A stretch of 64,000 nt of DNA from Leguminivora glycinivorella. Lineage: Eukaryota; Arthropoda; Insecta; Lepidoptera; Tortricidae. Positions 20,409-32,029 of this stretch are shown here, piece by piece (the stretch's first letter is position 1; each line of letters begins with the position of its first letter). The stretch is from assembly GCF_023078275.1 (NCBI RefSeq), contig NC_062971.1, positions 7,936,001-8,000,000 of the forward strand, read 5' to 3'. The translations under genes and the position numbers were made by a program. Below the pieces are notes generated by a model. That model had not been told where the DNA came from and searched no databases. It saw only the letters and a list, made by a program, of their open reading frames with translations.

Positions 20409-21244
20409 TAGAGGCTTACCATCGAGTCGCTACACAATAAAAAACTGGCAAATTCAAAAAATCTATAGCTGGTAACCCAAATCATAATGCAAAAAACTGC
20501 TCGAACCTGATTCCAGTTACAGATTATCGAAAATAGCATGCTTCTCACACTACTCCGATCGGTTTAGCCATTATAACATCCGTAACAAATGCACTAAGAC
20601 AAAGGTCGAGGTTACGTACAAAAAGAGGTTGACAGTCAGTTTGATAGATAAAGTTGTTGCCATAATTATATAGAATTCTGAAAAAAAAAAAACGTTTGTG
20701 CAGCGTCTCGTTGGTCAGCCTATGCTGGAAACACACTGTCAGCTCAGTCTCTCTAGTCTGCAACTCTACGAAGTCTAGCAACATTAACATTTTTCCAATA
20801 CTCGCATTGCATGTCACTTATTATTTACACTATTCCAAGATTTCCAAGAGATTGTGTTGCAAGCTATATAAATACAGTATGAAAAAAAATCAACTTTAAA
20901 TTTTAATTCGAATACCGCTTTTTTGTTCAAGCTTATTCAATTATGTAGCTTAATCTAACTAAGTAACATTCCATGTTTTTCAGAACGTGGAAATCATTAA
21001 TAAGTACAAATAAAGAACACGTGATAACCGTCACTTCTCTAATAATGCTAAGCTTTTTAAAGTTTTAAAATTATTGCTACATTGTACGAGCGACATGTTG
21101 AAACTAAGTGTGGTCTAATTTATTTATATCAAGTTTACCTATGGCAATTAGACATGTCCCAAAACTGTACATCATAATAGGCTACTTTCCTCGTAGTCAA
21201 ATCAGCTTCTTTTTAAGAACTGTCAAAACGATTTTGAACGACCT

Positions 21245-21480
21245 GCTACTATCTTATACTTTTAAACGAGCAATTCTTGTATATTTATTTATTTATTTAT
21301 TTATTTATTTATATATTTATTTATTTACACTGACGATCTCGGAAACCGCTCTAACGATTTCGCAGAAATTTGTTATGTGGGGGTTTTTGGGGGTGAAAAA
21401 TCGGTCTAACTTATCCTTAGGTCCCGGAAAACGCGAATTTTCGAGTTTTCATGCGTTTTTCTTCGCGCGCCATCTCGTGT
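21245..21480 (+). mobile_element. repeat related to the outer part of 5985-6395
   Basis: Starts CTTATACTTTTAAACGAGCA, then an (ATTT)n tract at 21278-21325, then the GACGATCTCGGAAACCGCTC and TTATGTGGGGGTTTTTGGGG blocks shared with the minus-strand copy at 6180-6395. The tRNA-like module seen there is absent. Confidence 0.6.
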
Positions 21481-21499
21481 GCAGTAGTTGTACTGTTAA

Positions 21500-23342
21500 G
21501 ACAGAATTCTTTCGGTCGATGTAAGTACAATTTATTGCAAACACTAGATGGCGACACAGGTCAAGGCTAGATATGGAATTAATATGAAATCGAATTCAGT
21601 GACGTCATGGTCAACTGATTTACTTTATATATTTCTATCTCATTCATAAAATATAAATTAGAGTTTAAAATAACTTTTGTCACTGTTTTTCTTATAATTA
21701 TCTGATACTTTATTTCGTGCATGGTAAAAAATAATTAAAATTTTTAGTACAGTCAAGTTGCCTATTATGTGCTTCGTACAGTTCGTACGGAAGCAATGAA
21801 GCAACTATGTGCTTAATCTCCCTAATCGACACTCCACCATTATAGTAATATGATCATCGTATCATGATTGATGACTATTCCTCTAGAGATCGAAAGTTAG
21901 GTGGCAATCTACTTTTTCACAATGAGTTCGATAATTATGTTAAAGGTAAAAACTTGTAATAGGCAATATATGACACAATATTATACCTACCTGCTGAAAT
22001 TATAATGTACCTACTGATCTACAATCACACTGAGCAACTTGTATTATGAAACCAACCCATAAATCGCGAAAAAATGGTATATCTTCACGTATTGAGGTTG
22101 ATCCTTTAAAAAGGCGCAGTTTGATCTAATCTTCATACGTAACTATTGCAGAGTAATAAACGTATCCTAAAATTTTAACTAAAAATACGTGAGTTTGATT
22201 TATATTTTAAGCATTACATACCGTGAACTATGGCAGTTGAGTAATAAACGTATTTTAAAATACCCATATGAAAACTGCATCTCCACACGAGACAAATTAA
22301 ACACAATACTTACAGAATTAAGTAGGTCTAACGCGACAAATTAGCGATGTGACAACAGCACGTGTCATAACATGCGTACAATTACGCAGTGAAAGCCGAG
22401 GAAAAATGAGACAATGCCGCGATTATCGGCCATTTTCGAAACTGCGCGGACGCGGCTAATGCGGCTATATCTTTTGCACAACGTGTTGATCAACTACTGC
22501 ATACCTAGTCTACGGGTATTTGCTCAGCTCGATACGAACTTTAATATCTTAAAGTAGGTAGGTATTCATATCGTGTGTAGGGCAAATGTCAATAATCGAC
22601 ATTACTACACAGAATCTGTGGTCGTAATACTAAAAATCTGTCAAAAGTGACGTCTTTTTATGTTAAGATACGTCGGTTTTACAGTGACATCCATATTACC
22701 CGATCCTTATTACCTATTAAAATGTTGAACATAATATTAAAGTTCAAACCAAGCCATTGTATACTAAAATGTACATAGTTTCTTAGATAAAAATCAATAA
22801 AATAAGTTACTGTGACTGAAAATGACACGGTATTTTTCTACCGTATTAAAAGAAAATTACGACGAACATTAAAACACTTTGGCACTTTAATATCCGTTGA
22901 GAAAATCGAATCTTTTGAACGGCCGTAATGGCCGCCGGCATAAATGCGACCTTCATAAAATACTTACAATAAACTTGTATCACAGATTAAATACATCATA
23001 AAAATACACTCCACTTTGGTAAAAGATACCTTTAGAAGGTGACCTTTAGGATACGAACGAATATGCATTTCATTTTTCACTTTTGCAAAAAAAGTTTAGT
23101 TATTTCTTATTTTTATTTAGGTACTTCAATTAGGCATATTTAGGTACACCAGGTAGGCACCTATTATTCGGACACGACCAAATATGTACTCGTATTGATG
23201 GACTACTTATGTCGGGTCAAATTAAAAATTAATCCACTTTTTTTTTAATTGTCGCGTTTTACGGCGTTGTTGAAATATTTATTACATACCTACATAAAGT
23301 TTAAGGAGTAAACTAACGAATGATGTTAATTTAGATACCTAA
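21500..23342. other. intron sequence, nothing recognised
   Basis: AT-rich and apparently unique. The GC-richer patch at 22395-22470 has no splice-bounded open frame. Confidence 0.4.
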
Positions 23343-23545
23343 GGGACCGTCCACGGGGTCCGCCGAGGACGGACGCAAGGCCTGACGTCGCATTTTGGCG
23401 CGCGACGCGCCCCCAGGCGGCGCGCGCGCCTTCGCGTCCTATAAAAATGTACTGAGGAGACGTTTTTTAAATTACATTCAGGCGGCGTGGCGCTGACGTC
23501 CGTTCCGCGTCGGCGGACATGCGTCTCTTGAGTGTGGACGGTCCC
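23343..23545. mobile_element. GC-rich Harbinger-like MITE, TAA target duplication
   Basis: The ends are GGGACCGTCCAC and GTGGACGGTCCC, flanked by TAA on both sides (23340-23342 and 23546-23548). A 3-bp TWA duplication with GGG-starting ends is typical of PIF/Harbinger elements. The interior is far more GC-rich than the surrounding DNA (CGCGCGACGCGCCCCCAGGC and similar). It ends 42 bp before candidate exon 23588-23735. Confidence 0.7.
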
Positions 23546-23587
23546 TAATGATCTATGTCTAAAATAAAATACAAATTTCCTTCGCAG

Positions 23588-23735
23588 ACTATATCAAGAA
23601 ACGAGACACAGATTTTATGAGATGGCAGAAAAGAGACAACACCTCGACAAAAGCGAAAATTCTACCTAAGGACGTGAAGTTCGTCTGCGTGATAAGCATT
23701 ACCAAGAAGAGCTCCGAAAGCAACGAAGCGACACT
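23588..23735 (+). CDS. candidate internal exon of an unidentified gene
   Basis: 148 bp between the acceptor AATTTCCTTCGCAG and a strong donor ACACT|GTGAGTAC. One frame is open throughout: YIKKRDTDFMRWQKRDNTST, continuing to VKFVCVISITKKSSESNEAT. The other two frames contain stops. It would need one base from upstream and leaves two bases (CT). It lies inside intron 2 of the minus-strand gene, on the opposite strand. No upstream exon was found in the window. The protein family is not recognised. A basic, Ser/Thr-rich segment with a short hydrophobic strand is all that can be seen. Confidence 0.5.
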
Positions 23736-24078
23736 GTGAGTACGTATACGTATATTGTTCACGTCATTTTATTTATTAAGTATAGATCGTGATTGCCCAG
23801 GTAAGGGTCATAAAACATTGTATTAAAAAAATACGGAGCGTCAGAAATTTTGTGATATTTCTTTCATAGGGATAATAGTTTTCGAATAAAATAAAATCTC
23901 CGCCCGAGTCCGCAGCTTGGCAGCCGGCCTGTGACAGATGTTCACCGCTCAATGCAGCGCCGCTCCGATAGTTCCGAGTGTTCTGACTCGGCTCGAAGTT
24001 GCCTGCCAGATGTACTCGTACTATTACGGCTAACTCCTTCAACTTTTACCGATAAAGTCGAATAAACTTCCGTTTCAG

Positions 24079-24109
24079 ATTTTATGACAGTAATAAGTGG
24101 AACCAATAA
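24079..24109 (+). CDS. candidate terminal exon following 23588-23735
   Basis: After the acceptor ACTTCCGTTTCAG, joining in the phase left by the preceding exon gives FYDSNKWNQ and a stop at 24107-24109. The intron would be 343 bp, GT-AG. Together the two exons would end a protein ...SNEATLFYDSNKWNQ. Another frame through the same acceptor stays open to a donor-like GTAAGT at 24167 but does not fit the phase. Confidence 0.35.
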
Positions 24110-24860
24110 GAACTTTAATGATTTTTTTCATAAAAAATACAGTTCCGTTGTTATCAAAATTTATCACGTAAGTTTTGTTATTGGCCAAATCTTCAATTCT
24201 TCCAACGAAATATGTCGTAAATATGATATTCTTGTTTTACTCATTAATATTAAATTTAAAAGAGTAATTTATTATTAGTATCTCCCTGCCATTTTGTCTT
24301 GATGGACATGTTTTACACGAAAAAGCTATTCGGCTGTATAACGCTCTGCCGTTATAAATTAGGCTGTGCAAACACTCTTTAAAGCTTTAACATATTTCTT
24401 ACATGTTTTATAAATATTTACTATCATTATTACCTATTCCTATTATTTTCCTTATAAGATCGCGTAATTTATGAGGCTCAATTAAATTCAGAATTGGTTT
24501 AAAGTGTTCCGTCAATTATTTTCGCAACGCCTTATCTCGCACAATAGTGAGAAGACTTCGCAGGGAACAATGCCAGATAAGAGATAACCTAATAGCAGAA
24601 TGAGGTTGATTAGTAAAAGATGATCTACTACTTATATGAGGGCTTGTGTAACATCTAAGTGTGTTACATTGAAATATCTACTAATCTTTCCGACGACGTT
24701 TGCGAAAGGATTGTGGTTTGAAATAAATTTTAATTAAAATTTTAAAACCATTAAGAAGAACCCCGCTCCATCTGGTGATAGCAAAATGTGGTTTAATAAT
24801 AAACGAATGAAGAATATTCTTGGTAAAGGCAGTAATTTCACAGTGGTGAATCGTGTTTTA

Positions 24861-25040
24861 TCCATACTAATATTATAAATGGGAAAGTGTGTGTGTCTGT
24901 TTGTTTGTCCGTCTTTCACGGCAAAACGGAGCAACGAATTGACGTGATTTTTTTAAGTGGATATAGTTGAAGGGATGGAGAGTGACATAAGCTACTTTTT
25001 GTCTCTTTCTAACGCGAGCGAAGCAGCGGGCAAAAGCTAG
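24861..25040 (+). mobile_element. short Helitron-like element, copy c
   Basis: 180 bp from TCCATACTAATATTATAAAT to GCAGCGGGCAAAAGCTAG, preceded by A and followed by T. It is the best-preserved copy and defines the family ends. Confidence 0.8.
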
Positions 25041-25723
25041 TAATATATATGTGACGAATGAGTCAAAGAGTCAAGAGACTTCATTTTCTCCACAAATTTG
25101 TGTGGGTAGCTATTGATTTATGTTAAGTTCTGCTTGAAAAATGTACCTATGTAGATATTTTTTGGCAAATAAATGATTTGTGATTGTGTGATTGTGACAA
25201 AAAAACCATTGACAGACGTATTATAAAAGAAAATAAAATTGGAAGCCTCTTTACCTCACAAAATAAATAATAATGTCCTCATTTCGATGATGTATGGTAT
25301 GAGCATTTATTTGTAGGCTGAACACAGATGTATTTACCTACTGAGATATGAATGTTTTATAAATAATTAAGTATTTATGTACTCATTATTTCACATTGCC
25401 GTCAAATATGAAAATAAGTACTTATTTATTGGGCTTAATGGGGGCTGAAATTTACTTTGGTAAGATTGTTAATACATCGAATTTGTTATTCAAAGAAAAT
25501 ATTTGAAGTTAAGTAAAATTACTGTAATTTTTGATGTTTATTAAAATTACGATAGTTCGTTTAATATTTTAAGTCAATGCAAATAAAGGACTACCTATCC
25601 AATTTATGTATTTAGCCATCATCGTCATCATAGGCCTTGAATAGTTTTTCTAAAAACAACGCTAGCCCTGTGCAACACATTCACAACGTAATAAACTAAT
25701 TGCAATTTGATTATAATACGTTT
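25041..25723. other. intron sequence, nothing recognised
   Basis: AT-rich, no exon or repeat identified. Confidence 0.4.
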
Positions 25724-25962
25724 GACGACCGGTCTGGCCTAGTCGGTAGTGACCCTACCTGCTAGGGTCCTTGGTTCGAATCTCAAGTAAGGGTTTTTAT
25801 TTGTGTGATGACATATTTGTTCCTGAGTCATAAATGTTCTCTATGTATAAAAGTATTTGTATAAATATCATACATTATCAATGTCTGAGTACCCACAACA
25901 CAAGCCATCTTGAGCTTACCGGGACTCAGTCAATCTGTGTAAGAATGTCCTATAATATTTAT
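25724..25962 (+). mobile_element. tRNA-derived SINE (family 2), copy 1
   Basis: Head GACGACCGGTCTGGCCTAGT with an A-box-like TCTGGCCTAGTCGGTAG and a B-box GGTTCGAATCT. Body TTTGTTCCTGAGTCATAAAT, and tail TCTGTGTAAGAATGTCC followed by TATT-rich sequence. Related copies are at 29239-29466, 42158-42420 and 57484-57722 (minus). Confidence 0.75.
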
Positions 25963-27451
25963 ACGTGTTATTCCATTATTTATTTTATACATAGCAAATG
26001 ATCTTGCTAATAGTTATTAATGACTGTGGTTTATGAGCAAATCCCGCTGTAACCGCGGAATAGAAAGAACACTGCTTTTTAGCAATTGGTGTCAAACGGC
26101 TTTCTCTGCGAATCCGGTGATTAGGGACGTCAATAATGGCAATTTTTACGATGTGTAATAATAAGTCAGAGTCTGACATTAAAGACTCTGTCATACGTGA
26201 ATAACAAAAAAACGCACTGATGAAATGAAAAAGTAATCTAACTTACCGGCGAAAATGTTTCACAATTTTATTGCGTCGAATGCTTCGGACGGTACAAGTA
26301 GATGTATACCCATGTAAAGTCGTCATATAGGAATGTCATGACAATTTATGTTATGAAGGTAACATGGGGAGTCAAATCTCATAGATATTCATTATGAATT
26401 ACGTAATTAGTAATCTTATGATAAGCATCATAACCACACTTCATTTGTAGATTTTATCGTTCAAAAAGCATGATCGTCATGCCTGTTAAAAGAGGCAGTT
26501 ACAAAGATGTGTTACAAAAACAATATGATATGTCCTGATATGTAATTTAGACGATATCGACGTTGTCCATAAAAAAATAAAGATTTGAAATGAAATTCAG
26601 CTCGTATCAGTTCAGATTCGTATTCAATTGGCCGCGTGCCTAATGTCTTACAGCTCCATATTTGCTTGGAATTTTGCCTCCGGTTCTATTTCCTGCATGT
26701 AATCCACTCACAATTACTAGGCAGATGTTGTGTCAGGCTAATTTTGCATATCCGCTGGCATAAAGTACTGGCTAGTTGTGACGAAATCTAGGGCACAAAA
26801 GTGAAAGGGCGAACTGAGGACATTATATAGCCGTTGCAAATAAATTCGCAGGTCTAAGTCATAATGTTATGTTAGGTAACCTGATACCGTTTAGCGATAG
26901 CAATATTCTAATTTCATTGAAATGTAGTGAGGAGCCCTTAAGGATTGGATTTTTAAGATATCAGGGTTTATTTTAGGGTTGTTTATATAATTTTATAATT
27001 ACGAACTTCCAAGCCCTACCTATAGAAGTGACCCTGACTGAAACAATTTTGAAAAAGTTTATTCTCTGTTTATTAAAAAGAATATTTGTAGAATATGAAC
27101 ACAATAATACATTGAAGTGCTAATTAATTTCGGCTATTCCGCAAGAATTTATGATTCCACCTAAACACAAAGCAATTTGAAAGTTAGGGGAAAATTTTCT
27201 AGCGAAGTTAAACAATTAATATTGGAATAATGCTGTGCTTGCCAGAAAAGGCGGTGACTTATGAGGTTGCACCAAAAGAATGCAATGGAAGATGCATTGC
27301 ACAGGGTTGCGCCGACAGTAACAAAACAACAGAACCTTAAATCTTTGGTTATTAACTACTTTTTAAAAGACATCGTTTTGTATGCAGTAATTTGACTGAA
27401 AGTTCTTTATCTATATAAGTTGGATGTTGAATAGTTGGATTTAAATATAAT
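25963..27451. other. intron sequence, nothing recognised
   Basis: Mostly unique sequence. A minus-strand ATG frame ending at a donor-like site near 26247 is short enough to be chance. Confidence 0.35.
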
Positions 27452-27546
27452 GTACGGTCAGCCAAGAAAGTGGTTTACCACTTTTCGACTCTATTTGAAA
27501 CACACAAGGTCGAAAAGTGGTAAACCACTTTTTTGGCTGACTGTAC
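27452..27546. mobile_element. palindromic MITE (95 bp)
   Basis: The arms GTACGGTCAGCCAAGAAAGT and ACTTTTTTGGCTGACTGTAC extend inward through GGTTTACCACTTTTCGA / TCGAAAAGTGGTAAACC, leaving a loop of about 20 bp. A transcript would form a long hairpin. Confidence 0.75.
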
Positions 27547-28177
27547 AGTTGAGTGAATATTAGGATCAAAACAAACCGATTTTTTTGTTAATACCCAAAC
27601 CTTTGAATTTACATTTGCTTTGAAAATGCACATGTAAGAACGGGCAAAAATCTGACGGAAAATGTTATTTAAGAATTTCACGTAATTTTATAGCTACCTA
27701 TTTAATTTCAACTTGACTTGTACCGGTAAGTAATGTTGAGATTAACGATGAAGGAGGAGCCAAATGAGGTGTTCAGTTCACTACAATATCTGATGTATGT
27801 ATTGTAGAACTGACTACAGCATCATTTTTTTTTTTGGTAAATGTGTCTGGCTCATTAGGTACTATGAGCTGTCTGTAGATTGAACAACATTCAAATTATT
27901 CTCCCATCGCATGCATAAATGCTTCATTCGGGATTGATAATGATAAGGATTATTGGTCAAAGCTGATAAAGTAATAGCTATATCATATAACATGATGGAA
28001 ATATTTTATCTAATTGCACATGCAACAAACACGCACCTCATGTTTAAATTCTTGTTTATAATTATATTTATGGCAGGAAGTATATCTTGGAAATCTTAGC
28101 TCCTAGAAGCCAGTCAATTCATAACTCTCGTAGAGAGTTTTCCGTATCCCCCTTAAACAAAAATGATAATATTTTAC

Positions 28178-28314
28178 CTGTTTTCTAGCTGTTCTGTAAA
28201 CGAGGTGAGCTGGTAGAACTCCTTCTTGCGTTTGCCGTTTGTCCTTGTTTTGTTCAGGCTCTTTTGTATCTTCCTTTTCTTTCACATCGGCTGCGTGAGC
28301 GAAGAGGATTATTG
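28178..28314 (-). CDS. exon 2 of secreted Gln/Pro-rich protein (signal peptide)
   Basis: 137 bp between the acceptor TTATCTCGTTGTTCCAG and donor AAACAG|GTAAAA on the minus strand. It begins by completing a codon (CA) and then encodes 45 residues: IILFAHAADVKEKEDTKEPE, then a Lys/Gln/Asp-rich stretch ending VYRTARKQ. The hydrophobic start with AHA-A looks like the end of a signal peptide cleaved after the Ala, so the product is probably secreted. There is no in-frame ATG upstream without a stop, so the initiator must lie in an earlier exon, as is usual for insect cuticle genes with a tiny first coding exon. Confidence 0.7.
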
Positions 28315-29178
28315 CTGGAACAACGAGATAAGAAATATTAATTGGGCGTGTGTAAAGGCTTTTAGGATTATGAAACCCATTGCGGTGGACGCTATTAACA
28401 ATTGTTAGTCGTCATGTGAGCGAACCATGATGTTTACTTATTTGAGTTTGAATGTATTTTAGGGATACATTTATTGACTATAAACTGAAATAAATGTCAT
28501 ATACAAAGAAAAAATTACCAAGGCCTCCAAGTGTCCAATGCTGGATTCGAACCAGCGTACTCCGTTATACATTTATTGAGTTAAAATTATGATCGTTATT
28601 TTAATTAGAGTTTTCTGTGACCGGTGATCGGTGATCCAGTGATCAAATGATTATTTTCATCGAAAACGAAGCGCTGAAAGCTTTTCCCCGTGAGTCAACA
28701 CGTCATCAGTCATTCGTATGACTGTCAAAGTCAAGGTCTTACTTAGCTGAAAGTTAAGCTAGATGATTTACAATAAAAAAAATCTTGTTTTGTAATTTCT
28801 TGTGCATTGTCATCGTTTTTTGATTTTCTAACATAGTCGTACCATCGTTAAATTCTAATTTCCGTTGGAGTAATTAAATACAAATAAAGTAAAATAAAAC
28901 ATACATACATAACATTAATAATCTGCTTTGTCATAAATATTAAGATTTAGAAGACAATAACCGCTTATCATATCCAACTCAGCTCCCTACATAAATTTAC
29001 TTATCCGCAAGGGAAAAATAGATACGAAATTCACGATCGAAGCTCCTCCAGTACGATTGTAATTATCTACTTCAATAAACACGGCTCCAGAGGCTGGATC
29101 AAGACCTTTTTTCTTGGATTTTCTTGGATTTGGACGAATATTACGGATTAATTTTCTCTTTCGCTTTTTTATAAGATA
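28315..29178. other. intron sequence, nothing recognised
   Basis: No gene seen. A tRNA-like B box (GCTGGATTCGAACCAGC at 28540-28557) stands alone without an A box and may be a SINE relic. Confidence 0.35.
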
Positions 29179-29664
29179 CTAGATTTTTCCCGTGGCTTTG
29201 CTCGCGTTTATTTGAAAATTGCGGAATGCTCCATACAAACGATCGGTCTGGCTCAATCGGCCCTGCCTGCTGAGCCGCGGTTCTGGGTTCGAATCCCGGT
29301 AAGGGCATTTATTTGTGTGATGAGCATAGAAATTTGTTCCTGAGTCATGGATGTTTTCTATGTATATAAGTATGTATTTATCTATTTAAGTACGTATATC
29401 GTCGCTTAGCACCCATAGTACAAGCTTTGTTTAGTTTGGGGCTAAGTTGTTCTGTGTAAGGTGTCAGAAAAAAAAACTTCCACCCTCCATTTTAACGAAG
29501 TGGAGAATTAGAAAGAGACAAAAAGTAGGCTATGTCACCCTCCATCCCTTTAACTACGTATTTCCACTTAAAAAATCACGTCAAATCTACGCTCCGTTTT
29601 GCTGTGAAAGAGGGACAAACAAACAGACACACACACTTTCCCGTTTATAATATTAAATTATGGA
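29179..29664 (-). mobile_element. Helitron-like element split by an insertion
   Basis: Minus-strand start TCCATAATTTAATATTATAA at 29664 and end CTCGCGxxxGAGCxx...CTAG at 29179-29182, with T (minus strand) beyond. The body is interrupted between about 29207 and 29508 by 300 bp that include a family 2 SINE (29239-29466). Outside the insertion it matches the intact copies (AGAAAGAGACAAAAAGTAGG, GGGAAAGTGTGTG on the minus strand). Confidence 0.65.
29239..29466 (+). mobile_element. tRNA-derived SINE (family 2), copy 2
   Basis: GATCGGTCTGGCTCAATCGG head, B box GGGTTCGAATCCCGG, body TTTGTTCCTGAGTCATGGAT and tail TTCTGTGTAAGGTGTC. It is nested inside the Helitron-like copy at 29179-29664. Confidence 0.75.
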
Positions 29665-29804
29665 TGGATGTTTATATTCTCTTTGAAAAACGAATTGCTA
29701 TTTCAAGCTTTGTTTATTTTATTACGTTTTAGGATAGAGCGCCTTAGTAATATAAAAATGACCGTTTTGCGTTTAATTGTTTTACAGAATAAGAGTTGAC
29801 ACAG

Positions 29805-29941
29805 GGCCGGTTTTTCAATCGCCAGATAAATATATCTATCAGATAAAGTTATCACTATCCTTTTCATCACACGTATAAATGACAATGACAGCTAACATTT
29901 ATCTGACAGATATTATTTATCTGGCGATTGAAAAACCAGCC
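29805..29941. mobile_element. fold-back MITE with CACAG target duplication
   Basis: Arms GGCCGGTTTTTCAATCGCCA and TGGCGATTGAAAAACCAGCC enclose about 95 bp with secondary ATCTGNNAGAT repeats. CACAG flanks both sides (29800-29804 and 29942-29946), a plausible 5-bp target duplication. Confidence 0.7.
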
Positions 29942-30060
29942 CACAGGCAAATTGTGAAAGAAATATAATTTAAAATTTTATATTTCTAAATTCAAATGCA
30001 GTGAATATTATTTATTTATTATATTGGAAAAATAACAGATCAGCAGGCATATGATGCTTG

Positions 30061-30262
30061 CAATTTTATCACTTATCTAAGTATCCGTCACGTTCTGGCA
30101 AGTACGTCACAGATGTCTTTTCCATCACGTATCACGTGGATAAGACATCTGTCACTCTCACACTGACATACTTCCTAAAGCGTGACGGATGCTTTATCCA
30201 AGTGGATAAGTGATAAAATTGGCAGCATGATACGCCGGCAAGTTGATAAGTGATAAAGTTGG
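30061..30262. mobile_element. fold-back MITE with repeated right arm
   Basis: CAATTTTATCACTTATC (30061 on) pairs with GATAAGTGATAAAATTG (30205-30221). Nested inside are CGTCACG / CGTGACG and ACAGATGTCTT / AAGACATCTGT. A second right-arm copy, GATAAGTGATAAAGTTGG, follows at 30245-30262. Confidence 0.6.
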
Positions 30263-30893
30263 AAGCAGGCTAGCAGGCAAGTATGGTCGCGTATCACACT
30301 TACAAATAGTGCGATAGGGTCGGCCTGATGATGTTAGTTATTTCAGGTCAGTTATTGCAGGAACCGTTTCAGTAATAATAGATAACGAGTTCTTCTTTGT
30401 ATTAGTTCTTACGAGTATTAGTACCTAGTACTCTGTAGATTCTGTAAAATGTGCAAAGGTTTCACAACACACGGCTCTCTCCCACGCCGGAGCGTTCGCA
30501 ATTAACCACAAGGGGAACGATTTAACGACCACGCCATTCCCAAAGGTCAACACTATTTATTCCATTTTTCCTAATTGGAGCTTTTTATTTATACACCCTG
30601 TTTTATTGAATTCCGTTAACTTTAAGGGAAGATTCTTTAGTTCAAATACAATAAATTTCTCTAAGAAACTAGCCTCTTAACTCTTACGGTTATCGAATTA
30701 TTAAAAAAAAAAAATTACTGAACACGTGTGTGGCATCCCTTATCACTTCCTAATGCTATTTGCTTTGACATGTGCCGTCAAACACTTGACAATGACTTTA
30801 ATGTTACGATTAAGGTCCTCTCACACTAATTAATTCATTTATTATGTATGGAAACGAAAAAAAATTTTTTTTCGAATTTAACAAAAAAGTGAT

Positions 30894-30960
30894 ATACAGG
30901 GTGGTTCCTGATGATGAATCTAACTACGTGTCCAATTTAACGGAAAACAAAAAAAACACG
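30894..30960 (+). mobile_element. one end of a DNA element
   Basis: TATACAGGGTGGTTCCTGAT starts a repeat end common in lepidopterans. The opposite end was not found nearby, so this is probably a truncated copy. Confidence 0.3.
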
Positions 30961-31562
30961 GTGTAGATATACTGGGAACAAAAGTAACTGAAGGCTGCTA
31001 TGGAATTAAGCTATCGGGATTTTTTTACGGATTTTTTTATTGTGATTTTGTGCAGTGACTTATTAGGACAAGCAGTCAAGTTTTGATTACGGCATGATCA
31101 TGTCTTGGATATACATATAGCCCCTGAATAAATACTAGTTACCGTGGAAAAAGTAGTCTAATAATGAAATTGTACATAGATTGTTAATCCATTATTGTAC
31201 TCATCGTTAAATAAATTTTCAACTTAATGTACATTATAAAAAAATAACTTGGAATGGAATACAAAATGGAGGCAGCACCAGTAAAACATAGCGAATACGG
31301 CACTCTCCCGTGAAATACCATATGCCTCTAGAAGTTTAACTACCCAAAAGTAATTTATCACCGAAAATAGCTTACATTCCGAGTGCCAAATACGTTCACA
31401 AATCCTTTAAACTATTTAGTTCAGTACAAAATCACTAGCACCGATTAAAGGAAAACATCCAAAGCACGCCGATAGTTATCTCAGCCAGTCTAGCCGAAGT
31501 GACAATAGTTGACGATACGTGGCGATCGAAACGGGGCTCTGTAAGACCAAAATAGTACATTA

Positions 31563-31740
31563 CGATACAAGCTTGTGCGTAAAAAAGGAAGTTTTCCGAA
31601 GGGAGTGTTTTAAATCGACACGAGTTACGAATTTCCTTTTCGCACGTGTATCGTACGACGTTTTTCAGTACAGATGAGCCTCCGAAGTTTCGACCTGGAA
31701 TATAATGAACCACTTCTCGCACTAGTGCGTAAAAAAACGA
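31563..31740 (+). repeat. repeat arm shared with 63648-63900
   Basis: TTTTAAATCGACACGAGTTA then CGAATTTCC and CACGTGTATCGTACGA match the left arm at 63660-63715 and, inverted, the right arm at 63809-63880. Next to it are CTTCCGAAG-type words. The short minus-strand frame over it is not a gene. Confidence 0.5.
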
Positions 31741-32029
31741 CCATCTCTACTGAAAAAGAGTTTACGATACGCTACCGAGCGTAAGCGATTGTATTGTGGC
31801 TAGATACGCTGTCAGGACCTCGCTAAACATGTCGCAAACAACGTTTAGGTACGCGTAAAGCTGGGTTCGCACGATCTTTGATACCATTATCAAATTTGTA
31901 ATTGATGATGAGAATCGCAGAAATTTGCATCCGATCTATTTCGAAATTTCAATCTCAACCCAAAGACTTTCATCGTCAGTCGATATACACACATTGTACA
32001 GGATACCTTTGTTTAAATTATTTGTAGGA

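Noticed and set aside
26247..26323. Minus-strand ATG frame of 27 codons ending at a GTAAGT donor
   Set aside because: Length is within chance and the peptide has no features; no matching acceptor partner identified.
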